Positions 15,622 to 23,881 of a DNA stretch of 56,547 nucleotides are shown piece by piece. The notes beneath the pieces are model-generated. The model searched no databases and was not told the origin of the DNA. It was given only the letters and a program-made list of their open reading frames with translations. Location: positions 1 to 56,547 of the forward strand of contig JAQXIY010000090.1 of NCBI GenBank assembly GCA_029008035.1. The letters run 5' to 3'. A program made the position numbers and the translations under genes. Each line of letters opens with the position of its first letter. The first letter of the stretch is position 1. This stretch comes from Lachnospiraceae bacterium. Its GTDB lineage: Bacteria; Bacillota; Clostridia; Lachnospirales; Lachnospiraceae.

Positions 15622-16875
15622 CTATAGTTCTGCAATGCCTGTAACTCCCACATAAATCTGTGAAATTTTATACCATGTACGATAATCCACCACTCCGGTC
15701 ACCGGCAAACCGAAAATGGATTGAAACTCCTCCACAGACTCTGCGGTAAGAGGGCCATACACTCCATCTTCATTCACCTTGGGTATAGCAGGATAGTTGT
15801 TTGAAATCGCGTTTAATTGCTCCTGCAACTGACGTACCTTGCTCCCGGAGGAGCCGATACTAAGTTCTCCCGGCCAAGAGCTGGGGATTCCGCTAATCTC
15901 CTCCGCCGTGTTGATGAACATATCATTACCATAATAATACCGCAAAATCTCGATGGTGCGAAGCCCTTGATCTGCCAAAGATTTAGACCCCCATTGGCTC
16001 ATCCAGTTGGGACAGGTGACATTTTTCCCATCACAGTACTGGGTGAGAATAGGCTGTCGCACATTGGGCCTGGAGAGATAATTGTTGTACATCTCATCCA
16101 CAATCTGGGAAATGGACTCAAAAACCGTGCGCCCGTAAGACCATTTCTGATCGTAGGCAGTGGAGGAAGTTATGGTAAAATCATACCCCTTCCCCCTGTA
16201 CCATTCCGTGTACACTCTATTTAAGGTAAAGGACATGATTGCCAACACATTTGCTCGAATGGCTGCCTCCGGCCAAGTGGCATAAACCTCACTGGACGCC
16301 ACATTTTTCACATAGTCCCGATAAGTCACGTAGTAATCCCTTGCATTTCTGTCGGAGGGGACACCATCATGTACCACAACATACTCCGGTATCACCACGC
16401 GACTGAGAACAATTTCTCCCGTCTCTGTCACCGGCTTGATTTCCGCCTCCGGAATCTTTGGTGTGGATGGGACAAACAAAGTGTTTCCCGGAACTATAAT
16501 CTCCTCCTCCACCGGCACCTTTCCTGCCAGAGGATTTAAAAGAATTGGCTGAAGTGCCAACTGATCCGGGAACACTTCAGCGTCTATAATTTCCAGAGGC
16601 TCATACCCTGCGGCCTGCACCGTAATGTTGTATTGGCTGTAGGGTTGTGCCGCCCCCGGTTCCAAACTGTACTCTATGGGAGGGGATTGTAAACGCAGCA
16701 AAGGAATCTGCCCTGCTTCATCTGCGGTAAAGGTGCGAATCAAGGTTCCATCGGTGGTATTATAAATGGAAACCGTAGCTCCCGGCAAAGGTCTCCCGGT
16801 ATCTCTTCCATAAATTTCTACAGAGAGTTCTCCGGAGGAACCAATGTTTTCGCCTGATGTCAAGTCTACTTCCAT
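15622..16875 (-). CDS. SpoIID-like peptidoglycan-associated protein with C-terminal PG-binding domain
   Basis: 417 residues. Residues about 15-110 are a carboxypeptidase-regulatory-like beta domain (PLPGATVSIYN, AGYEPLEI). Residues about 185-325 resemble the SpoIID/LytB fold, with AIRANVLAIMSFTLNRVYTEWY, the CDG and CPNWMSQWGSKSLA patch, and ILRYYYGNDM. A PG_binding_1 domain ends the protein (about 338-410, GSSGSKVRQLQEQLNAI). No signal peptide is visible, which for clostridial homologues fits mother-cell production and a spore-cortex or coat location (inference). The SD GAGGGTTAGCT supports the start at 16875. A sigma-K-like promoter lies directly upstream. Confidence 0.78.
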   Translation of the reverse strand: MEVDLTSGENIGSSGELSVEIYGRDTGRPLPGATVSIYNTTDGTLIRTFTADEAGQIPLLRLQSPPIEYSLEPGAAQPYSQYNITVQAAGYEPLEIIDAEVFPDQLALQPILLNPLAGKVPVEEEIIVPGNTLFVPSTPKIPEAEIKPVTETGEIVLSRVVIPEYVVVHDGVPSDRNARDYYVTYRDYVKNVASSEVYATWPEAAIRANVLAIMSFTLNRVYTEWYRGKGYDFTITSSTAYDQKWSYGRTVFESISQIVDEMYNNYLSRPNVRQPILTQYCDGKNVTCPNWMSQWGSKSLADQGLRTIEILRYYYGNDMFINTAEEISGIPSSWPGELSIGSSGSKVRQLQEQLNAISNNYPAIPKVNEDGVYGPLTAESVEEFQSIFGLPVTGVVDYRTWYKISQIYVGVTGIAEL

Positions 16876-16902
16876 AGCTAACCCTCAAAGGCTTTTCTTC
16901 CT

Positions 16903-16930
16903 TACTATATGCCACAAATCCCCGGGGGTT
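16903..16930 (-). promoter_or_regulatory. Sigma-K-like promoter of the SpoIID-like gene
   Basis: On the minus strand AAC (16928-16930), 16 bp, CATATAGTA (16903-16911) matches the mother-cell pattern AC-N16-CATAnnnTA. The -10 element ends 28 bp before the start codon. A weak sigma-A match is not seen here. Motif-based only. Confidence 0.45.
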
Positions 16931-16933
16931 CCT

Positions 16934-17299
16934 TTAGGCCAGAGCCTTTTTGATTCCCTCGATATTAATGTCAAAGGATTGTTTTACCTGGGCGAAGTGA
17001 GCCAGAATCCGTTCCCGATTATAGGGTGCCTGACGCAAAGCCTCGGTAAGAGGAAGAGTCTTTTCATATAAACGGTCCAAGCCCAGATTAACGCTGACTC
17101 CCTTGAGAGAATGACAGGCGCGAAATGCCGCCTCATAATCTTCACTCTCCAATCCCTTTTCAATATCCTCAATATATGGTTCTTCCATAAATTTGCCTAA
17201 CATGCGAAGATAAAAATCTTCTCTGTCCAAAAATCTTGGGATGGTAATGGCAAAATCCACCCCCAAATCTTCCAAATACTTTTTCCTTGTTGCTTCCAT
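16934..17299 (-). CDS. Orphan histidine-phosphotransfer (Hpt) domain protein
   Basis: 121 residues from the ATG at 17299, which follows the strong SD GGAAGGAGAATTTTT; an upstream in-frame start at 17341 overlaps the pta terminator. It is one four-helix Hpt domain with phospho-accepting His63 in AFRACHSLKGVSVNLG, the ARACHxLKGxxxNLG pattern of phosphorelay proteins. It would carry phosphate between a hybrid kinase and a response regulator. No kinase is adjacent; the nearest regulator is the CheY-like protein 3 kb away. Its partner therefore cannot be named. Confidence 0.88.
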   Translation of the reverse strand: MEATRKKYLEDLGVDFAITIPRFLDREDFYLRMLGKFMEEPYIEDIEKGLESEDYEAAFRACHSLKGVSVNLGLDRLYEKTLPLTEALRQAPYNRERILAHFAQVKQSFDINIEGIKKALA

Positions 17300-17319
17300 A
17301 AAAATTCTCCTTCCAAAAA

Positions 17320-17371
17320 CAAAAAGCCAGACAAGACGCAACAGTATCCTCTGCCATCCTTCTTGTCTGGT
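17320..17371 (-). terminator. Terminator of pta
   Basis: A 10-bp stem, CCAGACAAGA (17327-17336) with TCTTGTCTGG (17361-17370), encloses a 24-nt loop. It is followed on the minus strand by CTTTTTGTTTTT, about 30 bp past the pta stop. Confidence 0.75.
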
Positions 17372-17398
17372 CTTCTTTCGTAAAAATATAAATATATT

Positions 17399-18382
17399 CT
17401 ATGCCAAAGCAGCTGTGATGATTGCCATAGAGTATACCTCTGCGGCGTTACATCCTCTCGACAAATCGTTGACCGGTGCATTCAGACCTAAAAGAATAGG
17501 ACCATATGCCTCGAAATTACCAAGTCTCTGAGCAATCTTATAGCCGATATTACCCGCGTTAATATCCGGGAAAATAAAGGTATTGGCATGTCCTGCCACC
17601 TCAGAGTTCATGCACTTAGTGCGGGCAACTCTGGGAGATACTGCTGCATCAAACTGAATCTCGCCCTCGATTGGAAGAGATGGATACTTCTCCTTTGCCT
17701 TAGCCGCTGCATTGCGCATCTTATCCACATCTTCGCCCTTTCCTGAGCCAAGAGTAGAATAACTCAAAAATGCCACCTGTGGATCAATACCGAAGATACG
17801 AGCACACTCTGCTGTCTCTCCTGCAATCTCCACCAATTCATCCTCCGTAGGCTTGATATTGATAGCGCAGTCTGCCATAGCAAGCACTTCGTTTTCGCCG
17901 GTTGCAGAAGGACGAACCAAGATAAAGCATGAAGAAACAATGCTGTTACCGGGCTTCGTCTTAATCAACTGTAATGCAGGACGCACGGTATCCGCTGTAG
18001 AGTATGTAGCCCCTCCAAGAAGAGAATCTGCTACACCCATCTTCACCAACATCGTTCCAAAATAGTTGGCCTGAGATAAGGTCTCTCTTGCCTGCTCCGG
18101 AGTCACCCCCTTGCTCTTTCTCAATTCGCAGAACATCTCCACCATCTCATCCATTCTGTCATATTCCAATGGATTGATAATCTCTGCGCCGCGAATGTTA
18201 AAACCGCTTCTCTCTGCTTCCGCCTCAATTTCTGCCGGGTCTCCCACCAGAATCGGGTGAAGGAAATTGCTTGCCAGCAAGCGGGAAGACGCCTCTAAGA
18301 TGCGGGGGTCTGTTCCCTCTGTAAATACGATCTTCTTCGGATTTTTCTTAAGAATGTCAATTAATTGTCCAAAACCAAACAT
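17399..18382 (-). CDS. pta: Phosphate acetyltransferase
   Basis: 327 residues from the ATG at 18382 (MFGFGQLIDILKKN), the usual length for the short, single-domain Pta; in-frame codons further upstream lack an SD. PTA_PTB family motifs are visible: FTEGTDPRILEAS near residue 18, the ALQLIKTKPGNSIVSSCFIL region, and TKCMNSEVAGHANTFIFPDI in the C-terminal half. It interconverts acetyl-CoA and acetyl phosphate, the step before acetate kinase in fermentation. ackA, its usual neighbour, is not in this window. A TTTTCA-N17-TAGAAT promoter is possible upstream, near an 8-bp inverted repeat (AAAACACA, 18446; TGTGTTTT, 18468). Confidence 0.94.
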   Translation of the reverse strand: MFGFGQLIDILKKNPKKIVFTEGTDPRILEASSRLLASNFLHPILVGDPAEIEAEAERSGFNIRGAEIINPLEYDRMDEMVEMFCELRKSKGVTPEQARETLSQANYFGTMLVKMGVADSLLGGATYSTADTVRPALQLIKTKPGNSIVSSCFILVRPSATGENEVLAMADCAINIKPTEDELVEIAGETAECARIFGIDPQVAFLSYSTLGSGKGEDVDKMRNAAAKAKEKYPSLPIEGEIQFDAAVSPRVARTKCMNSEVAGHANTFIFPDINAGNIGYKIAQRLGNFEAYGPILLGLNAPVNDLSRGCNAAEVYSMAIITAALA

Positions 18383-18489
18383 CTTTTTTCCCTTTCTTGA
18401 TTTTCTTATTTTCAACAAATATTCTATCATTCCAAATCTCATTTGAAAACACAGAAACGACAGAATTTGTGTTTTTTCTAAAATACAAC

Positions 18490-18518
18490 TTTTCATCTTC
18501 CCTGGAAAAATGTATAAT
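18490..18518 (+). promoter_or_regulatory. Promoter of the ECF S-component gene
   Basis: TTTTCA, 17 bp, perfect TATAAT, 38 bp upstream of the ATG at 18557. The 5' leader is too short for a vitamin riboswitch. Confidence 0.65.
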
Positions 18519-18556
18519 ATTGCCTGTTAAGAGTCAAATTAATAAGGAGAATACAA

Positions 18557-19105
18557 ATGAAAACAAAAAAGATTATTTTTACGGCACTGTTTGCCGCATT
18601 GACTTGTGTAGCTACTATGATTATCAAATTACCTACCCCTACTATGGGATACATTCATCCAGGAGACGCCATCGTACTCTTATCCGGATTGCTGTTAGGG
18701 CCTTGGTACGGAGGATTTGCAGCCGGCCTTGGTTCTATGTTTGCAGACCTGTTTAGTGGATATCTCAGCTACGCACCGGCCACATTTATCATCAAGTTCT
18801 TGACAGCAGTGATTGCCTGGGCCCTTGCGAAGCCTCTGAGAAAGGTTCTTGGCAAAGTTCCCTCTGTAATTATCGCAGGGACAGCAGGTGAGGCCTTTAT
18901 GGTCATTGGCTATTTCCTTTTTGAAATCTTTTTACTGGCCTTTGCCACCGGTGCAGGATTTAGTGCTTCCAGCCTGACAGCAGGTATCACTTCCTCAGCA
19001 AGCGGTATTCCGTTCAACATTGTGCAGGGGATTTTTGGTGTCATTATCGCCACAATTCTATATCCTATATTGGAGAGAATCTTTAAATCTATGGAGGAAA
19101 AATAA
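18557..19105 (+). CDS. ECF transporter S component (vitamin-binding membrane subunit)
   Basis: 182 residues and five to six helices. The family pattern KKIIFTALFAALTCVATM-...-GYIHPGDAIVLLSGLLLG-PWYGGFAAGLGSMFADLF-...-APATFIIKFL is that of the ECF S components of PF07155 type. It would capture a vitamin or precursor at the membrane and rely on the shared EcfA-A'-T energy module, which is not in this window (group II arrangement). The substrate cannot be read from sequence; homologues take riboflavin, pantothenate or hydroxymethylpyrimidine. The SD is AATAAGGAG. It is cotranscribed with the next gene, 1 bp downstream. Confidence 0.86.
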   Translation: MKTKKIIFTALFAALTCVATMIIKLPTPTMGYIHPGDAIVLLSGLLLGPWYGGFAAGLGSMFADLFSGYLSYAPATFIIKFLTAVIAWALAKPLRKVLGKVPSVIIAGTAGEAFMVIGYFLFEIFLLAFATGAGFSASSLTAGITSSASGIPFNIVQGIFGVIIATILYPILERIFKSMEEK

Positions 19106-19106
19106 A

Positions 19107-19283
19107 ATGAATTTGCCTTTAGATTCCGTCATGCTTTTGAGTGTGGTCAACACCAATCTTCGAGACCGCTATCCCAGTTTGGATGCCTTTTGTGAGGCAG
19201 AGGACGTGAACAAAGAAGATTTGATTGCCCGGCTGGCCGTGATTGACTACATCTATGATCCGGTAAAAAATCAATTTAAATAA
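19107..19283 (+). CDS. DUF4250-like small protein
   Basis: 58 residues, starting MNLPLDSVMLLSVVNTNLRD at 19107 with ATGGAGGAAAAATAAA upstream. The pattern MNLPxDxxMLLSVVNTxLRDxYxSLDxxCExxxVxxxxLxxxLxxIDYxYDxxxNQF is the DUF4250 family of Firmicutes. It is helical and soluble and its function is unknown. The start lies 1 bp after the S-component stop, so the two are translationally coupled. Confidence 0.82.
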   Translation: MNLPLDSVMLLSVVNTNLRDRYPSLDAFCEAEDVNKEDLIARLAVIDYIYDPVKNQFK

Positions 19284-19289
19284 AACAAA

Positions 19290-19320
19290 ACGCTGCAGAA
19301 CGAATATGTTTCTGCAGCGT
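19290..19320. terminator. Bidirectional terminator between DUF4250 and the DUF3021 gene
   Basis: The stem ACGCTGCAGAA / TTCTGCAGCGT encloses a short loop. T-rich sequence follows on both strands, stronger on the minus strand (TTTTGTTTTATTT). Confidence 0.85.
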
Positions 19321-19331
19321 TATTTATTCTT

Positions 19332-19766
19332 TTATTTTCTTTTATCGTGAAGCTTTTTCAGGGCTTCATTCACTCTGTCAGCCTCACTTTTCTCCAAGTA
19401 GCCTTTAATCACGTAGGACAAAACTTCAAAGAATGCCACCGAGAAGAACACTACGATGTAAACCACTTCTCCTACCACATCCCCAAACAAAAAATGTACC
19501 AGCCAAATGATTGCCACCTCAAGCACAATCCACTCAGCAAATCTCTGAATCATAATCTGTTTTATGGACAAATCTTCTATGAGATATGTGGGAATGCAAG
19601 GCAACATACACACAAGTGCCAATCCAAAGGGTAAGAAAAAGTACAAAAATGTGATCTGGACATCTCTGGCAAACAAACTCCCCACCACCGCAATAGACAA
19701 CGTATTTTCAGCCACCACCGTAATGTAGTCAAAGATAAACTCTCGTAACGGATCAAATTCCTTCAT
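19332..19766 (-). CDS. DUF3021-like four-helix membrane protein paired with a LytTR regulator
   Basis: 144 residues and four transmembrane helices (about 20-40, 42-60, 78-98, 100-122), with a charged C-terminal tail KGYLEKSEADRVNEALKKLHDKRK. Size, topology and position directly after a LytTR gene match the DUF3021 family, whose members commonly pair with and inhibit stand-alone LytTR regulators. It overlaps the LytTR gene by 14 nt and has the SD GGAGGAAATCA inside it. The proposed anti-regulator role is an inference from this arrangement. Confidence 0.72.
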   Translation of the reverse strand: MKEFDPLREFIFDYITVVAENTLSIAVVGSLFARDVQITFLYFFLPFGLALVCMLPCIPTYLIEDLSIKQIMIQRFAEWIVLEVAIIWLVHFLFGDVVGEVVYIVVFFSVAFFEVLSYVIKGYLEKSEADRVNEALKKLHDKRK

Positions 19767-20199
19767 TGATTTCCTCCATCATCCTCTTTGCATAGCTTCT
19801 TGTAATCAAAATTTCTTCTCCATTTTCCATTTTGGCATACAATCTGCCATTTAAAGCCGGGCGCACCGATGCAATGTGATAGATGTTCACCAGAACGGAT
19901 TTTGAACCTCGCAGAATGCGAAAAGTGTCCAATTGCTCCTCCAACTGATATAATCTGGACTTCACCTCGTATACATCGTCTGCCGTGTAGCAAAACACCA
20001 AATCTCCCACTGCCTCAAAATACAGGATATCTCTGATAGGAGTCTGCACCATCTCTTTATCTGAAGTGTATACCGTAAGGGTTCGACCAATGTTCTCACA
20101 AAAATCTCGAATCTCACGAAATTCCTTTGTCCAATTCACATACGACAGGGTAACCCCCTCCTCTTCCGGGGTGGCTACTTTCCTCTCCAAAACGTTCAT
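19753..20199 (-). CDS. Stand-alone LytTR DNA-binding transcription regulator
   Basis: 148 residues. The C-terminal LytTR domain (about 50-145) shows RDILYFEAVGDLVFCYTADDVYEVKSRLYQLEEQL, FRILRGSKSVLVNIYHIASVRP, and LYAKMENGEEILITRSYAK. The first 45 residues are a short helical cap, with no receiver domain. Such proteins bind direct repeats and usually autoregulate. Placement at the end of the pyr-pur run suggests cotranscription with cheY and purD, though its targets are unknown. Confidence 0.86.
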   Translation of the reverse strand: MNVLERKVATPEEEGVTLSYVNWTKEFREIRDFCENIGRTLTVYTSDKEMVQTPIRDILYFEAVGDLVFCYTADDVYEVKSRLYQLEEQLDTFRILRGSKSVLVNIYHIASVRPALNGRLYAKMENGEEILITRSYAKRMMEEINEGI

Positions 20200-20216
20200 A
20201 TGATTTCCCCAACTAT

Positions 20217-20570
20217 CTATCTGTACTTGCGGATGGCTTCCTTGATGCGTTCTTTGTCAAAAGGCTTCACGATAAAATCAAGAGCACCTGCCTCAATAGC
20301 CTGGAACACAAATTCCTGCTGTCCCATGGCAGAACACATAATCACCTTAGCATTGGGATCATACTCAATAATTTTCTTAAGTGAGTCAATCCCTCCCATC
20401 ACCGGCATCGTAATATCCATGGTAACCACATCCGGCTTCAGCATTTTGTATTTTTCAATAGCCTCCACGCCGTCTGCGGCCTCACCAACAATCTCATGGC
20501 CATCTTCCTGTAGAATCTGACCCAGAGCCATACGCACGAAAGATGCATCATCCACAATTAAAATTCTCAT
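20217..20570 (-). CDS. cheY: CheY-like single-domain response regulator
   Basis: 117 residues, a lone receiver domain. The acidic pair is at Asp7-Asp8, the phospho-acceptor Asp52 is in VVTMDITMPVMGG, the switch Ser80 is in IMCSAMGQ and Lys102 is in IVKPF. The MDITMP sequence matches chemotaxis CheY proteins of Firmicutes. No che operon adjoins; possible partners within reach are the Hpt protein and the soluble receptor-like protein. SD AAGGAGGAGACG. It lies 19 bp downstream of purD. Confidence 0.9.
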   Translation of the reverse strand: MRILIVDDASFVRMALGQILQEDGHEIVGEAADGVEAIEKYKMLKPDVVTMDITMPVMGGIDSLKKIIEYDPNAKVIMCSAMGQQEFVFQAIEAGALDFIVKPFDKERIKEAIRKYR

Positions 20571-20589
20571 CCCACGTCTCCTCCTTTAT

Positions 20590-21861
20590 CTATGCCTCGT
20601 CAATGGCCTTTCCGATGTCATGTCGCATATATTTGTTCTCAAAATCTATCCAATCTGTTGCTTTATATGCTTTTGCTCTGGCATCCTTCAGGTCTGTTCC
20701 CTTAGCGGTGATTCCCAATACACGTCCGCCGTTGGTCACAATATTTCCGCCTTCATTTAATGCGGTTCCTGCATGGAAACAGAAGTAATTCTCATTATCA
20801 AACTTATCAAAACCTGTAATCTCAAATCCCTTGTCATAAGAAACCGGATATCCATCAGAGGCCAGTACCACACAAACAGCCGCATTGTCCTCAAACTCCA
20901 GGGTAATTTCATCAAGAGTGCCGTCCACGCAGGCTTCCATCACATCAATAATGTCATTCTTCATTCTTGGGAGAACCACCTGTGCCTCCGGATCACCAAA
21001 TCTTGCATTGTATTCCAACACTTTCGGCCCATCCTCTGTAAGCATCAGTCCGAAGAAAATAACACCCTTGAATTCTCTTCCCTCTGCCGCCATAGCATCC
21101 ACCGTTGCCTGATAGATGTATTTTTTACAGAACTGGTCCACTTCCTCGGTGTAGAACGGACTTGGAGAGAAGGTACCCATACCCCCGGTGTTGAGTCCCG
21201 TATCTCCATCGCCTGCCCTCTTGTGGTCCTGGGCACTGCTCATAATCTGAATGGTCTTGCCGTCTACAAAAGAGAGCACTGATACCTCTCGGCCTGTCAT
21301 AAACTCCTCGATAACCATAGTGTTGCCGGCATCACCAAATTTTTTATCCTGCATAATGGTGGCTACGCCGCGGATAGCCTCTTCCTTGGTGTTGCAAATC
21401 AGAACACCCTTGCCCAGAGCCAAACCGTCTGCTTTTAATACGATAGGCATCTTGGCAGTCTCTATGTATTCCAGTGCCTTCTGAGGGTCGTCAAAATTCT
21501 CATACCCTGCTGTAGGAATATTGTATTTCTTCATCAAATCCTTAGAGAAGGCTTTGCTTCCCTCCAGGATTGCTGCATTTTTTCTGGGGCCAAACACCTT
21601 CAATCCTTCTGCCTCAAAAGCGTCAACCACGCCTCCCACCAACGGGTCATCGATACCAATAATGGTAAAATCAATGTCCTTTTCTTTGGCAAATGCCACC
21701 AGCTTGTCAAACTCCATAGCTCCGATGGAAACACATTCTGCAATCTGTCCGATTCCCGCATTTCCCGGTGCACAATATATCTTGTCTACTCTGGGACTTT
21801 TGGCAACGCTCATACAAATGGCATGCTCACGTCCGCCGCTACCTACAACTAATACTTTCAT
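20590..21861 (-). CDS. purD: Phosphoribosylamine-glycine ligase
   Basis: 423 residues from the ATG at 21861 (MKVLVVGSGGREHAI), with the SD AGGAGGAACAGC. It has the N-terminal Rossmann-like GARS domain, a central ATP-grasp domain (PIVLKADGLALGKGVLI, AGDGDTGLNTGGMGTFSP, YNARFGDPEAQVVL) and a C-terminal domain. It ligates glycine to phosphoribosylamine, the second step of IMP synthesis. It starts 10 bp after purN. Confidence 0.97.
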   Translation of the reverse strand: MKVLVVGSGGREHAICMSVAKSPRVDKIYCAPGNAGIGQIAECVSIGAMEFDKLVAFAKEKDIDFTIIGIDDPLVGGVVDAFEAEGLKVFGPRKNAAILEGSKAFSKDLMKKYNIPTAGYENFDDPQKALEYIETAKMPIVLKADGLALGKGVLICNTKEEAIRGVATIMQDKKFGDAGNTMVIEEFMTGREVSVLSFVDGKTIQIMSSAQDHKRAGDGDTGLNTGGMGTFSPSPFYTEEVDQFCKKYIYQATVDAMAAEGREFKGVIFFGLMLTEDGPKVLEYNARFGDPEAQVVLPRMKNDIIDVMEACVDGTLDEITLEFEDNAAVCVVLASDGYPVSYDKGFEITGFDKFDNENYFCFHAGTALNEGGNIVTNGGRVLGITAKGTDLKDARAKAYKATDWIDFENKYMRHDIGKAIDEA

Positions 21862-21871
21862 GCTGTTCCTC

Positions 21872-22498
21872 CTAATCTGCAATCACTGCCCTGCCATCTA
21901 CCACAGAGACCTTGCCCTCCGCAATCAAATCGATTGCCCGGGGTAATATCTGCCATTCAGCCTGTTCCATCACTCGTTGCTGCAATTCCTTTGGGGTGTC
22001 ACCTTGATGAACTTCCACTGCCTTTTGCAGAATAATCGGGCCCGTGTCTGTGCCCTCGTCCACAAAATGCACGGTGGCTCCTGTCACCTTTACCCCACGC
22101 TCCAACACTCCTTCGTGAACCTTGAGGCCATAATATCCTGTGCCACAAAAGGATGGAATGAGGGATGGATGAATGTTAATCATACGATTGCGGTATGCGG
22201 CGATCATAGCCGGTGGAATCACCACCAAAAAGCCTGCCAGCACCACCAAATCCACCTGATAGGAATCAAGCTTTGCCAGAAAATCCTGATTAAACTCCTC
22301 TCTGGAAGCATAATCCTTAGGAGATATGCAAACTGCCTCAATGCCCTTATTTCTGGCGCGTTCCAGAGCATATGCCCCCGGATTGTTGCTGATTACCACA
22401 GAAATCTCTGTGTTATGTATTTTGCCTGCATCTATGGCGTCCATAATGGCCTGTAAATTAGTGCCACCCCCGGATACCAATACCGCTATCTTTAACAT
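21872..22498 (-). CDS. purN: Phosphoribosylglycinamide formyltransferase, folate-dependent
   Basis: 208 residues. N-terminal LVSGGGTNLQAI; catalytic Asn108 and His110 in MINIHPSLIPSF, and Asp151 in VDEGTDTGPII. It formylates GAR with 10-formyl-THF. The SD is GAGGTATAGAC. It lies 19 bp downstream of purM in the purE-purM-purN-purD run. Confidence 0.96.
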   Translation of the reverse strand: MLKIAVLVSGGGTNLQAIMDAIDAGKIHNTEISVVISNNPGAYALERARNKGIEAVCISPKDYASREEFNQDFLAKLDSYQVDLVVLAGFLVVIPPAMIAAYRNRMINIHPSLIPSFCGTGYYGLKVHEGVLERGVKVTGATVHFVDEGTDTGPIILQKAVEVHQGDTPKELQQRVMEQAEWQILPRAIDLIAEGKVSVVDGRAVIAD

Positions 22499-22517
22499 GT
22501 CTATACCTCGTACTCTT

Positions 22518-23549
22518 TTACACTAAGTCAACACCCTTGTCGCCGTCTACAATCTTTCCTACCACATATGGCACATCGCCTGCAGACTTCATAGCCTCCA
22601 TCGCCTTATCCACATCAGCCGGATCCACTGCCACAATCATTCCAAGTCCCATATTGTATGTATTATACATCATCTGCTCAGACACATTGCCCTTCTCTGC
22701 CATAAGCTTGAAAATTGCCGGCACCTCATAGGAATTCTTCTCCACGATGGCACGCTTACCTTCCGGAAGCATACGTGGAATATTCTCGTAGAAACCACCA
22801 CCTGTGATGTGGCTACATGCCTTCACGCGAACTCCTGCATCCTTCACAGCCTTCAATGCCTTTACATAAATTCTGGTTGGGGCAATCAATGCCTCCCCCA
22901 AGGTCATACCCAACTCATCATAATAGGTATCCAAAGATTCCTTTGTCATCTCAAAAATCTTGCGTACGAGGGAGAAACCATTGGAGTGTACACCCGAAGA
23001 TGCCATACCAATCAACACATCTCCGTCCTTTAATTCCTCTCCTGTAATGATATCCTTCTTGTCTACGACGCCTACAGCGAATCCGGCCAAATCATACTCA
23101 TCCTCCGGCATCAATCCCGGATGCTCCGCCGTCTCTCCTCCCACCAAGGCACAACCGGACTGCTTGCATCCCTCAGCCACACCGCTGACAATGGTTGCAA
23201 TCTTTTCCGGGTAGTTCTTGCCGCAGGCAATATAATCCAAGAAAAACAATGGCTCACCGCCGGCACATGCCACATCATTGACACACATAGCCACTGCATC
23301 AATACCGATGGTATCATGCTTGTCCATCAAAAATGCCAACTTCACCTTGGTTCCGCAGCCGTCTGTACCTGACCAGAGAACCGGTTCCTCCATCCCTTTG
23401 ATGGAACTCAAATCAAATGCTCCGGAAAAGCCGCCAAGTCCCCCTAACACCTCCGGGCGCATGGTTTCTTTCACATACTTCTTCATCAACTTTACTGATT
23501 CATAACCAGCCTCGATGTCTACACCTGCTTTTTTGTAATCCAATGCCAT
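22518..23549 (-). CDS. purM: Phosphoribosylformylglycinamidine cyclo-ligase
   Basis: 343 residues, the normal AIRS length. GGFSGAFDLS and WSGTDGCGTKVKLAFL in the N-terminal ATP-binding half, ALVGGETAEHPG in the middle, and SSGVHSNGFSLVRK and HITGGGFYENIPRM in the C-terminal half. It closes the imidazole ring to form AIR. SD AAGGAGGAAAACA. The 332-bp gap upstream, to purE, holds the palindrome described at 23634-23824. Confidence 0.97.
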   Translation of the reverse strand: MALDYKKAGVDIEAGYESVKLMKKYVKETMRPEVLGGLGGFSGAFDLSSIKGMEEPVLWSGTDGCGTKVKLAFLMDKHDTIGIDAVAMCVNDVACAGGEPLFFLDYIACGKNYPEKIATIVSGVAEGCKQSGCALVGGETAEHPGLMPEDEYDLAGFAVGVVDKKDIITGEELKDGDVLIGMASSGVHSNGFSLVRKIFEMTKESLDTYYDELGMTLGEALIAPTRIYVKALKAVKDAGVRVKACSHITGGGFYENIPRMLPEGKRAIVEKNSYEVPAIFKLMAEKGNVSEQMMYNTYNMGLGMIVAVDPADVDKAMEAMKSAGDVPYVVGKIVDGDKGVDLV

Positions 23550-23633
23550 TGTTTTCCTCCTTGTTACAGTACTTTATCTCATCCATTATACAATCTTTCG
23601 TTTAGAAACTCTATTAATAAATACTACTGACAC

Positions 23634-23824
23634 TTATTAACTACACTAATATAAATTTCCGAGATATCGGTGCTTACGCAAACATCACAGGACACGCTCT
23701 CGCTCGGAAAAAAGCGTAGCGGATACTAAGTTCATGCTTTCAGCATTCACTAAGTACCAACGCTTTTTTACGGTCCCGTGATATTTGGTAAGCGCCCATA
23801 TCTCTGGGTTGTATTCGTTAATAA
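23634..23824. repeat. Large imperfect palindrome between purE and purM (MITE-like element or structured RNA)
   Basis: Arms from GAGATAT (23661) to ATATCTC (23804) pair over most of 144 nt: GCTTAC/GTAAGC, ATCAC/GTGAT, AAAAAAGCGT/ACGCTTTTTT, and a tip hairpin ATGCT-TTC-AGCAT. The left arm carries an extra CG-rich bulge of about 12 nt. Outer flanks TTATTAAC (23634) and GTTAATAA (23817) also pair. No reading frame or T-run is present. This accounts for the only gene-free gap over 300 bp outside the toxin region. It resembles a non-autonomous mobile hairpin. Confidence 0.7.
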
Positions 23825-23881
23825 ATCGTCTCCTACAGTTACTAACACGGATATCGCGTATTCAAAATATTTTCTCAACAC

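Noticed and set aside
23661-23804. Reading the purE-purM palindrome as a plain Rho-independent terminator
   Set aside because: No T-run follows either arm, and the stem is far longer and more irregular than the true terminators in this window.
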